Source: Actinomycetota bacterium
GTDB lineage: Bacteria; Actinomycetota; Thermoleophilia; Gaiellales; Gaiellaceae
DNA length: 5,062 nucleotides
Assembly: GCA_013812265.1 (NCBI GenBank)
Contig: JACCTQ010000359.1
Span: forward strand, 1 to 5,062
Reading direction: 5' to 3'
The first letter of the stretch is position 1. Every line of letters starts with the position of its first letter. The notes under the pieces were generated by a model that saw nothing but the letters and a program-made list of their open reading frames with translations, was not told the origin of the DNA and made no database searches. The position numbers and the translations under genes are program-made. Below, in pieces: positions 1-5,062 of the stretch.

Positions 1-1073
1 GCTCGCGCGCCCGTGCACGAGGGAAGGGAGCCGGTGAGCCCGTGAACCGTGAGGAAACCAAGCACCGCAAAGGCGTAGGCCTCCTTCGCATGGGAGGGGA
101 TGCCGTAGTCGTCGCTCCGGCGAAGCACCGTCCCGGGCGCAGCCCGAGCGATGGAGGCGAGGAGCGTCGCATTCCGGCTGCCTCCGCCCGACACGACGAG
201 CTCGGCCACGTCGTGACGCCGGCACACGTCCCCCACGGTGCGGCCGGTCAGCTCGGTGACGGTGGCAAGGACGTCGTCACCCCCGATTGCGGGACGCTCG
301 GAGAGCGCCTCGAGCAGGTAGTGCAGGTGGAAGTGCTCCTTCCCGGTCGACTTCGGCGCCTGGAGTGCGTAGTACGGGTCGGAGAGCAGGCGGTTCAGGA
401 GAGGCTCGTCGATCGATCCGCGAGCCGCACGCCTGCCGCCCTCGTCGAGCCGCTCGGCGCCGCCGCTGAGATGCGTGACGGCCGCATCGATAAGCGCGTT
501 ACCGGGCCCGACATCGAAGGCGATCGGGTCGCCGGCGCCCGGGATGATCGTCACGTTCGCGATGCCGCCGAGATTGAGCGCACCCCGCGTGTCGGGAGCC
601 GAACCGAGCAGGAGGACGTCGAACAGCGCCACGAGCGGCGCCCCATGGCCTCCCGCCGCAATGTCCCGGCTTCTCAGATCGGAGACGACCGGGACGCCGA
701 GCCGCTCGGCGATCCACGCCGGCTGGCCGACCTGGAGGGTGCCGCGGGCGTGCCCGTCCTCGACCCAGTGGAACACAGTCTGGCCGTGCGACACCACCAG
801 CTCGGCTGCCCCTTCGCAGAGAGCTTCGTTGGCGCGGTCGGCCGCGTCCGCGAACGCCTGCCCGACGAGTGCGTCGAGGCGGCAGAGGGCAGCTGCGCTC
901 GTGCGGGCCGGCGGGAGCGCCGCCTCCAGGTCGCCTCGCAGCCCGCCGGGATACGGCTCGCTGCGAGACCCGAGCGGCCGCGTAAGCAGCTTGCCGTCCT
1001 CCAGCGTGAGATCGGCCGCGGCGATCTCGATCCCGTCGAGGGAGGTCCCCGACAGGCAACCGATCACCCGCAT
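1..1073 (-). CDS. anmK: Anhydro-N-acetylmuramic acid kinase AnmK (3' end cut by window edge)
   Basis: Cytosolic kinase of cell-wall recycling: it opens the 1,6-anhydro ring of anhydro-MurNAc with ATP and water, giving MurNAc-6-phosphate for MurQ. I translated the frame from the ATG at 1073-1071; it stays open for 357 codons to the left edge. Seen in order: the N-terminal nucleotide-binding motif CLSGTSLDGIE (residues 5-15; most relatives read DGID), SHGQTVFHW, a GQPAWIAERLGVPVVSDLRS segment followed by AAGGHGAPL, LNLGGIANVTI, and FDVGPGNALIDA, whose Asp is residue 187 and matches the catalytic Asp near 182 in characterised enzymes. VVSGGGSRN and the PSHAKEAYAFAVLG end are also present. The family is usually about 370 residues, so only a short C-terminal piece is missing. 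The start codon lies inside the last codons of murQ (10-nt overlap), implying one transcript and coupled translation. No strong ribosome site is seen ahead of it. Confidence 0.95.
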   Translation of the reverse strand, partial: MRVIGCLSGTSLDGIEIAAADLTLEDGKLLTRPLGSRSEPYPGGLRGDLEAALPPARTSAAALCRLDALVGQAFADAADRANEALCEGAAELVVSHGQTVFHWVEDGHARGTLQVGQPAWIAERLGVPVVSDLRSRDIAAGGHGAPLVALFDVLLLGSAPDTRGALNLGGIANVTIIPGAGDPIAFDVGPGNALIDAAVTHLSGGAERLDEGGRRAARGSIDEPLLNRLLSDPYYALQAPKSTGKEHFHLHYLLEALSERPAIGGDDVLATVTELTGRTVGDVCRRHDVAELVVSGGGSRNATLLASIARAAPGTVLRRSDDYGIPSHAKEAYAFAVLGFLTVHGLTGSLPSCTGAR

Positions 1074-1981
1074 GGGCCGTCCGCGAGTGCCGTCCGCACC
1101 CGGCCTTCGCCGGCCTCCAGGCGCCTGCGAGCCTCCGCGGCGTCGACGTCGCGAACGAGCATGACGAGCGCCGCCTTGACATCGTCGCCGCTCGCGGCGA
1201 GGGCAGCGTCGATCGCGTCCGCCGGACGGCCGCTGGCGACGGCGAGGATGCTGCGCGCACGCGCGCGCAGCTTCTCGTTCGTCGCGCGTACGTCGATCAT
1301 CAGGTTGCCGTACGTCTTTCCGAGCCTCACCATCACGAGCGTCGAGATCGTGTTGAGGACTAGCTTCTGCGCCGTACCAGCCTTCAGCCGCGTGGAGCCT
1401 GCGATGAACTCTGGGCCGACGACGACCTCGATCGGGTGCTCGACCAGCTCGCTCAACCTCGCTGCCGGGTTGCACGAGACGCCGATGGTCAGGGCTCCCC
1501 GGGCTCGCGCAAGCTCGATACCGCCGAGCACGTAGGGCGTGCGACCGCTGGCGGACACGCCCACCACCGAGTCGAGGGCGGACACCTCCAGCGCACGCAG
1601 GTCGCCCGCGCCGGCCTCGTAGTCATCCTCCTCCGTCTCGGACGCTTGTGTCGCAGCGTCGTTGCCTCCTGCGAGAACTCCGATCACCTGGCCTGGGTGA
1701 GCGTTGAAGGTGGGGCCACATTCCGCGGCGTCGAGCACGCCGATACGACCGGCTGTGCCCGCACCGAGGTAGATCAAGCGGCCTCCGTCCTCGACGCGCG
1801 CACCGATCGCGTCGATCGCGTCTGCCAGGGGCCGAGCGACCTCGGCTACCGCCGCCGGGACGCGCGCATCCTCCTCGTTCATGAGACGGACGAGCTCGAG
1901 CGTCGGACGGAGATCGATGTCGGCGAGGTCAGCTCGCGTGCTCTCGGTAAGGAGGTGCGCGAACTTCGCCCGGCCAGTCAT
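1064..1981 (-). CDS. murQ: N-acetylmuramic acid 6-phosphate etherase MurQ
   Basis: Cytosolic lyase that removes the D-lactyl ether from MurNAc-6-phosphate, giving GlcNAc-6-phosphate and D-lactate; it acts directly after AnmK. The 305-residue product matches the usual length of about 300. Seen: the N-terminal LLTEST and LVRLMNEEDARVP stretch, SIS-domain sugar-phosphate motif YLGAGTAGRIGVLDAAECGP (71-90) with the likely catalytic Glu87, a second acidic cluster SETEEDD with Glu118 at the spacing expected for the second catalytic Glu, SASGRTPYV, SCNP, and the hallmark GSTRLKAGTAQKLVLN followed by GKTYGNLMIDV and ATNEKL. The C-terminal 50 residues are a small helical extension. I chose the ATG at 1981-1979. 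The frame is open upstream to an ATG at 2149, but that extra sequence is Arg/Ser-rich, antisense to the SIS gene, and upstream of a clear promoter. The gene overlaps anmK by 10 nt and diverges from the SIS gene. Confidence 0.96.
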   Translation of the reverse strand: MTGRAKFAHLLTESTRADLADIDLRPTLELVRLMNEEDARVPAAVAEVARPLADAIDAIGARVEDGGRLIYLGAGTAGRIGVLDAAECGPTFNAHPGQVIGVLAGGNDAATQASETEEDDYEAGAGDLRALEVSALDSVVGVSASGRTPYVLGGIELARARGALTIGVSCNPAARLSELVEHPIEVVVGPEFIAGSTRLKAGTAQKLVLNTISTLVMVRLGKTYGNLMIDVRATNEKLRARARSILAVASGRPADAIDAALAASGDDVKAALVMLVRDVDAAEARRRLEAGEGRVRTALADGPCG

Positions 1982-2040
1982 TGTATCATTATACTGAGTT
2001 CGCCTTGCACGCTCCAGCCATTCAGTATGACTCCGACCAC
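1979..2040. promoter_or_regulatory. Divergent control region between murQ and the SIS gene
   Basis: This short segment is clearly AT-richer than everything around it. On the minus strand an exact TATAAT lies at 1993-1988; seven bases downstream is the A of the murQ ATG (1981), so transcription would start on or next to the start codon and the mRNA would be leaderless. No Shine-Dalgarno sequence precedes the ATG, which fits. The -35 position (2016-2011, TGGAGC, 17-base spacer) matches the consensus only at three of six bases. On the plus strand, TATACT (1990-1995) and TATGAC (2026-2031) are weaker -10 candidates for the SIS gene. An inverted repeat, ATACTGA (1991-1997) and TCAGTAT (2022-2028), and a smaller one, GTAT-catt-ATAC, overlap these elements and could be a regulator's binding site. 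The sites are seen in the sequence; their roles are inferred. Confidence 0.65.
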
Positions 2041-3096
2041 GCCGCGAGCAGCGCCGGCTGGCTCTTCCTGAGAGAGATCCGCGACCAACCGGCTGCGCTC
2101 GAGCGGCTGCTGGAGCAGGCGGCGGAGATCGCGACCCTCGGCGAAGCACTGGCGGCGCGGCGCCCGCGGCTCGTACGGCTCGTCGCGCACGGGTCGTCCG
2201 ACAACGCGGCGGCTTATGGGGTCTACGCCTTCGGCCTGCTCGCGGGGTGGACGGCAGTGCGTGACTCGATCTCGTTGCCGGTCTACTACGGCGCCTCCGT
2301 GCGCTTCGACGATTCCACCGTGCTGGCGCTCTCGCAGTCGGGTTCCACTCCCGACGTCGTCGCCTACGTCGAGCACGCCCGCGCGCGCGGCGCCTTCACC
2401 GTCGCGGTCACGAACGAGCCCGCATCGCCGCTTGCGGAAGCCGCGCATGCAGTCCTGTTCCTCGCCGCAGGTGAGGAGCGGGCGATCGCGGCCACGAAGA
2501 CGTACACGAACCAGCTGGCCGCGCTCGCGCTGCTCGCTGCAGCCGTTGGGGGCCGGGGCGGCTCACTTGCCCGCGACATTGCGAGGCTCGCGGATCAACT
2601 AGCGCGCGCGCTCGACCCGCTCGAGGCGGCGGTGCTCCCGATCGCCGACGCGCTCGTTGACGCGGTCCGCATGTTCGTGGTCGGGCGCGGCGCCGAGTTC
2701 GCCTCGGCCCGAGAGACGGCGCTCAAGCTGGTCGAAACCTGTCGTGTGGCGGCCGTGCCGCTGACCGCGACCGACCTCGTGCACGGCCCGGTGGCGGCAC
2801 TCGAGCCGCTCTTCCCCGTCTGGGCGATCGCCTCGGACGACGCGACACTCCCCGCGGTCGCCACCGCCGTACGCCGCGCCCGTGAGACCGGGGCCCCGGT
2901 GATCGCTTGCGGGAGTGCGGCCGGCGCCCTCGACGGCGCGTCACACCGGCTCCCGACCCCCGTCGCTCCGATCCCGGTGCTCGCTCCGCTTCTGACCGCG
3001 GCGCCAGGCCAGCTCTTCGCCTGGGCGCTCGCGCGGGCGAAGGGCCTCGATCCCGACCGGCCGAGCCACCTGACGAAGGTGACGCTCACCCCGTAG
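1981..3096 (+). CDS. Double-SIS sugar isomerase/deaminase (GlmS isomerase-like, NagB-II/AgaS type)
   Basis: Cytosolic protein with two SIS (phosphosugar-binding) domains, equivalent to the isomerase half of GlmS with no glutaminase domain, so it cannot be a normal glutamine-dependent GlmS. Domain 1 (about 65-200, numbering from 1981) shows AHGSSDNAA, ALSQSGSTPDVVAYV, VTNEPASPLAEAA and the AATKTYTNQLAALALL helix. Domain 2 (about 225-371) shows VVGRGAEFASARETALKLVE, DLVHGP, and the C-terminal DPDRPSHLTKVTLTP. Residues equivalent to the E. coli GlmS isomerase set are kept: Lys249, Glu252, His268 and Lys366. Relatives of this architecture include NagB-II glucosamine-6-phosphate deaminases, and divergence from murQ-anmK makes deamination of GlcN-6-P to Fru-6-P the best guess; another amino- or keto-sugar phosphate is possible. 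The stop (3094-3096) is certain but the start is not: in-frame candidates are TTG at 1981 or 2005, or non-standard CTG at 2068, just before the conserved REIRDQPAALERLL. Confidence 0.88.
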   Translation: MYHYTEFALHAPAIQYDSDHAASSAGWLFLREIRDQPAALERLLEQAAEIATLGEALAARRPRLVRLVAHGSSDNAAAYGVYAFGLLAGWTAVRDSISLPVYYGASVRFDDSTVLALSQSGSTPDVVAYVEHARARGAFTVAVTNEPASPLAEAAHAVLFLAAGEERAIAATKTYTNQLAALALLAAAVGGRGGSLARDIARLADQLARALDPLEAAVLPIADALVDAVRMFVVGRGAEFASARETALKLVETCRVAAVPLTATDLVHGPVAALEPLFPVWAIASDDATLPAVATAVRRARETGAPVIACGSAAGALDGASHRLPTPVAPIPVLAPLLTAAPGQLFAWALARAKGLDPDRPSHLTKVTLTP

Positions 3097-3326
3097 CTCT
3101 CTGCGGCGCGTCGCTGGAGGGTGGGCGCTCGCTCGGGCGGCGCTCGCCGGGGCAGCGCTCGCTGGTAGCTGGGGAAACGTCCCGGTTTCCCCAGACCCCT
3201 TCCACTGGTCCGCGTTCGCGGACAGGCGCTCCGCGCCCCCTTCCCCTGGTCCGCTTCGCGGACGGACGCTGCGGCGGCGGAGGCGCGGGTGGGCGCTCGC
3301 CGGGTCGCCGGGGACACCACCGCGAC
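3097..3326. repeat. Intergenic hairpin and imperfect tandem-repeat block
   Basis: This 230-base gap holds no convincing gene but dense repeat structure. An exact 14-base direct repeat, GGGTGGGCGCTCGC, lies at 3119-3132 and 3287-3300, and shorter GCGCTCGC copies recur near 3140 and 3157. A perfect 10-bp stem with a 6-base loop is formed by CTGGGGAAAC (3169-3178) and GTTTCCCCAG (3185-3194). It is followed by two imperfect copies, about 40 bases each (3196-3235 and 3237-3276), that begin CCCCTTCC and contain the hairpins GTCCGC-gttc-GCGGAC (3208-3223) and GTCCGC-ttc-GCGGAC (3249-3263). The first hairpin could end transcription of the SIS gene, although no T-run follows it. The block resembles REP/BIME-type intergenic repeats in style; I do not recognise a named family. 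It ends where homology to the S8 peptidase begins. Confidence 0.75.
3169..3194. repeat. Perfect 10-bp hairpin after the SIS gene
   Basis: CTGGGGAAAC and GTTTCCCCAG pair perfectly around the loop GTCCCG, 73 bases after the SIS stop codon. It could act as a T-less terminator or 3'-end stabiliser, or be the first unit of the surrounding repeat array. Structure is seen; function is inferred. Confidence 0.7.
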
Positions 3327-3807
3327 GGCAACCCAGCCGGCTCGAGCGGCATCTTCGCCATCCTCTGGGATACGGCGACGAACAAGGTCTGGGTGGACAC
3401 GAACCAGAACAAGTCGTTCGACGAGTCCGCGATGACGGACTACAAGGTGAACTTCGACGTCCAGTACTTTGGCACGAACAACTCGGCGACGGCGGTCGCC
3501 GAGCGGATGCCCCTCGTCGTCCAGACAAACGACAAGGACAAGTTCGTCAACATCGGCATCGTCTCCGGTGCCCATGGCTCGCACGTGGCGGGCATCGCGG
3601 CGGGAAACAGCCTCTTCGGGGGCCAGATGAGCGGGGCCGCGCCGGGGGCGAAGATCGTCTCCTCGCGTGCCTGCCTCTTCGTCGCCGGCTGCACCGCCTC
3701 GGCACTGACCGACGGCATGATCTACGTCGCCAAACAGGCGAACGTCGATGTGATCAACCAACGTACTGGTGGGGTCGGGCGACGTGGTGGTCGAGACCGT
3801 CTCGTAG
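3327..3807 (+). pseudogene. Relic of a subtilisin-like S8 serine peptidase, truncated and internally deleted
   Basis: The frame from about 3327 reads as a piece of a large secreted S8 family peptidase: GSSGIFAILWDTATNKVWVD, TNQNKSFDE, NFDVQYFGTNNSATAVAERM, then the catalytic-His motif SGAHGSHVAGIAAGN (His codon 3573-3575), MSGAAPGAKIVSSRACLF and MIYVAKQANVDVIN. Missing are the signal peptide and the catalytic Asp segment upstream (the repeat block stands there instead), and the catalytic Ser domain downstream. Homology stops after VDVIN (3758), where relatives continue with a Met-Ser-hydrophobic-Gly-Gly type stretch. A different frame then reads VLVGSGDVVVETVS and stops at 3805-3807, 24 bases before a strong terminator. 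The simplest reading is that a deletion joined the His region to the gene's own 3' end, but that tail's origin is inferred. With one of three catalytic residues left, it cannot be an active protease. It seems to be decaying rather than coding. Confidence 0.8.
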
Positions 3808-3831
3808 CACCCTCCAATCCTGCTCGGCCCG

Positions 3832-3867
3832 GCGGCCCCGCTTCGGCGGGGCCGCTGCTATTTCTCC
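3832..3867 (+). terminator. Rho-independent terminator with UUCG loop
   Basis: GCGGCCCCGC (3832-3841) and GCGGGGCCGC (3846-3855) form a perfect 10-bp GC stem closed by a TTCG tetraloop, followed by TGCTATTTCTCC. It lies 24 bases after the stop of the S8 peptidase relic and ahead of the HtrA relic, so it probably belonged to the intact peptidase gene. The T-run is interrupted, but the stem is exceptionally strong. Confidence 0.85.
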
Positions 3868-3881
3868 CGTGTCCGAGGCGC

Positions 3882-4378
3882 GTGGTCGTCACCTGCGCGA
3901 CGACAGCGGCGGCGTCCACGACGCGCAGCGTCGCCGACGTCTACAGGCAGGCGCACGCCGTGGTTGAGATCGCCGGAACGACGGGCGGCGCGACGGGTTC
4001 GGCCCCGGCTCTGGGACGCAAAGGGCGATGGGCTCCGGCTTCGTCCACGACGAGGCAGGCAGGCCACATCGTCACGAACCAATACGTTGTCGATGGCGCC
4101 GAGAGCGTCTCCGGCAACTCCGGCGGCCCCCTACTCGACCTGGAGGCCGAGTCCTCGGCGTCAACGCGCAGATCGCCGGCGAGTCGACCTCGGCCCTGGC
4201 CGAGACGGTGCGGATGCGCGCACAGATCGCGGAGGACGAGGGCGAGGGCACTGCTCTCGGCAAGCTCCGGCACACCGTCGCCGAGCACATCTCCGACGCG
4301 GAGGAACGCGAGTGGATCAAGCCCCGCCACCAACCACTGCTCGGGCTAACCGCGAGGATCAATTCAGGCAGCTGGTAG
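3882..4378 (+). pseudogene. Relic of an HtrA/DegP-type trypsin-like serine protease with a foreign-looking tail
   Basis: Homology to periplasmic/secreted HtrA (S1C) proteases is spread over two frames. From the GTG at 3882 one frame reads VADVYRQAHAVVEIAG, matching the start of the protease domain. From about 4028 the second frame reads MGSGFVHDEAG. The first resumes at 4062 with GHIVTNQYVVDGAESV and continues as SGNSGGPLLDLE, and the second returns near 4145 with GRVLGVNAQIAGES. The shift at 4053-4064 is visible as three tandem AGGC copies: removing one restores HDEAGHIVTN. The shift near 4143-4146 is repaired by adding one G, giving LLDLEGRVLGVNAQ. The catalytic His of the usual TNxHVV motif is Tyr (codon 4083-4085), and roughly the middle third of the domain, including the catalytic Asp, is missing at about 4107-4113. 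Ser (codon 4119-4121) remains. The last ~60 codons do not look like HtrA; no PDZ domain follows. Inactive remnant. Confidence 0.85.
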
Positions 4379-4502
4379 CAGAGGCTCTTGAGCGGAAGCC
4401 GAGACGCGGCGAGAGCACTTCGAGTGGGGCGCTGGGCCTAACAGTGTGTGATCGCGTACCGTTACGTCAGGCGAACCGTGCTCCGAGCGCGGCCAGTAAC
4501 GT
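4379..4502. other. Convergent intergenic gap without recognisable features
   Basis: This 124-base spacer separates the 3' end of the HtrA relic from the 3' end of the minus-strand oxidoreductase. I see no open coding frame with plausible codon use, no strong stem-loop and no T-run terminator for either side. A GCCTAAC motif (4437-4443) was considered as an integron-type site and rejected. Confidence 0.5.
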
Positions 4503-5062
4503 TTAGTAGCCGCTGAAGCGGTCGGGCCGGACTTGTTCTTCGGGGATCCCGGCAGCGTGCAGCGTCCCAACGACTCCGTCGACCATCGCTGGCGGGCCCG
4601 CGATCAGGTAGGCGAGGGATTGCAGCTCGTCACCAAAGTGCTCCTGGAGGAGCTCGGCGTCGATGCGCCTCGACTCACCATCCCAGGCGGGATCGTCCGT
4701 CATCGTGAGGATCAGCTCCAGGTTCGGGGTGTTGCGCTCGAGCTCGAGGAGCTCGTCGAGGAAGGCGGCGGACTCGCGGTCGCGGTTCGAGTAGACGAGC
4801 GTGACGCGGTGCGCCAGCTGCTCTTCGGCGATATACCGAAGCATGCAGCGGAAGACTGTGATCCCGATGCCGCCGGCGATGAATACGTATCGCTGATCCG
4901 TCTCCTCGGGAAGGAGGAAGCTTCCTTTGGGCTCTTCGACCTCGACTTCGGTCCCGATCGGCAGCTCGGCGAGTGAGCGCTTGAAGGCGCTGTCGCGCAA
5001 GCGCGTGCAGAGGCCGAGCACACCGCGCTCGTTCGGCGAGGTGACGACAGAGATGTGCCGGC
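4503..5062 (-). CDS. FAD/NAD(P)-binding oxidoreductase, ferredoxin-reductase type (5' end beyond window)
   Basis: C-terminal 185 residues of a flavin-dependent electron-transfer protein of the ferredoxin-NADP reductase superfamily; it would pass electrons between NAD(P)H and a partner through FAD. The frame is open to the right edge. Seen: RHISVVTSPNE at the visible start, the RxxS-type FAD phosphate-binding motif; TRLRDSAFKRSLAELPIGTE and EEPKGSFLLP, the second FAD-binding stretch; VFIAGGIGITVFRCMLRYI (about 59-77), the nucleotide-binding glycine motif, with Val where most relatives have Pro; LVYSNRDRESAAFLDEL; LIAGPPAMVDGV (about 152-163), with Ala where many relatives have Cys before Gly-Pro; and an aromatic FSGY C-terminus that would stack on the flavin. 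Free-standing members are about 230-240 residues, so roughly 50 are missing. No iron-sulphur domain follows the C-terminus, and the partner is unknown. A GTG at 5021 is internal, not the start, because the FAD motif lies upstream. Confidence 0.92.
   Translation of the reverse strand, partial: RHISVVTSPNERGVLGLCTRLRDSAFKRSLAELPIGTEVEVEEPKGSFLLPEETDQRYVFIAGGIGITVFRCMLRYIAEEQLAHRVTLVYSNRDRESAAFLDELLELERNTPNLELILTMTDDPAWDGESRRIDAELLQEHFGDELQSLAYLIAGPPAMVDGVVGTLHAAGIPEEQVRPDRFSGY

Noticed and set aside
42..1535. A 497-codon plus-strand open frame opposite anmK and murQ
   Set aside because: It is antisense to two confidently identified genes, shows no recognisable motif, is Arg/Ala/Ser-rich, and is expected from strong GC bias in the opposite strand.
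1982..2149. N-terminal extension of MurQ to an ATG at 2149
   Set aside because: The extra 56 residues are low-complexity, MurQ proteins are about 300 residues, and the stretch lies upstream of and across the TATAAT promoter.
3208..3263. GTCCGC/GCGGAC hairpins as Rho-independent terminators
   Set aside because: Their stems are short and no T-run follows; they fit better as parts of a repeated intergenic unit.
3119..3300. CRISPR array
   Set aside because: The repeat units are few, imperfect and adjacent, with no regular spacers and no cas genes nearby.
2595..3761. A 388-codon minus-strand open frame
   Set aside because: It is antisense to the SIS gene, the repeat block and the S8 relic, with low-complexity composition and no family resemblance.
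2907..4349. A single 480-codon plus-strand open frame as one real protein
   Set aside because: It starts out of frame inside the SIS gene, crosses the repeat block, and joins pieces of two unrelated proteases across a strong terminator. It is open only because of GC-rich composition.
4437..4507. Integron attC-like site (GCCTAAC ... GTTTAGT)
   Set aside because: The right-hand box does not fit the GTTRRRY consensus and is not complementary to the left box, and no internal paired boxes are seen.

Overview
The window is very GC-rich with strong G/C preference at third codon positions. Together with an apparently leaderless promoter and the protein families present, this suggests a high-GC actinobacterium, possibly a Thermoleophilia/Gaiellales-like lineage known mostly from metagenomes. 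That placement is inference from style only.

Left half (1-3096): a compact cell-wall sugar recycling locus. Two minus-strand genes with a 10-nt overlap encode MurNAc-6-phosphate etherase (murQ) and anhydro-MurNAc kinase (anmK, running off the left edge). Divergent from murQ is a plus-strand double-SIS protein that resembles the isomerase half of GlmS without its glutaminase half. Together they suggest a route from 1,6-anhydro-MurNAc to MurNAc-6-P (AnmK), then GlcNAc-6-P plus D-lactate (MurQ). After deacetylation by an enzyme not in this window, the SIS protein could carry GlcN-6-P to Fru-6-P plus ammonia. The short divergent control region (about 1979-2040) is an AT-rich island in GC-rich DNA. 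It holds an exact TATAAT that would place the murQ transcript start on or next to its ATG, and a 7-bp inverted repeat that could be an operator.

Middle (3097-4378): a decayed region. A block of hairpins and imperfect tandem repeats (3119-3300) abuts the broken 5' end of a subtilisin-like (S8) peptidase relic. That relic keeps its catalytic-His segment, loses homology abruptly, and is followed by a short out-of-frame coding-like tail and a strong UUCG-loop terminator (3832-3867). After this comes a second protease relic of the HtrA/DegP type, with at least three frame changes, His replaced by Tyr, the Asp-bearing segment deleted, and a Gly-Asn-Ser-Gly-Gly site still present. It ends in an unrelated-looking Glu-rich tail.

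Right end (4503-5062): the C-terminal 185 residues of a minus-strand FAD/NAD(P)-binding ferredoxin-reductase-type oxidoreductase entering from beyond the right edge.

I did not find a convincing new multi-gene system. The items most worth checking are the leaderless divergent promoter, the SIS protein as a NagB-II-like deaminase, and the repeat block at the edge of the pseudogene region. I saw no RNA genes, CRISPR array, insertion sequence or origin.
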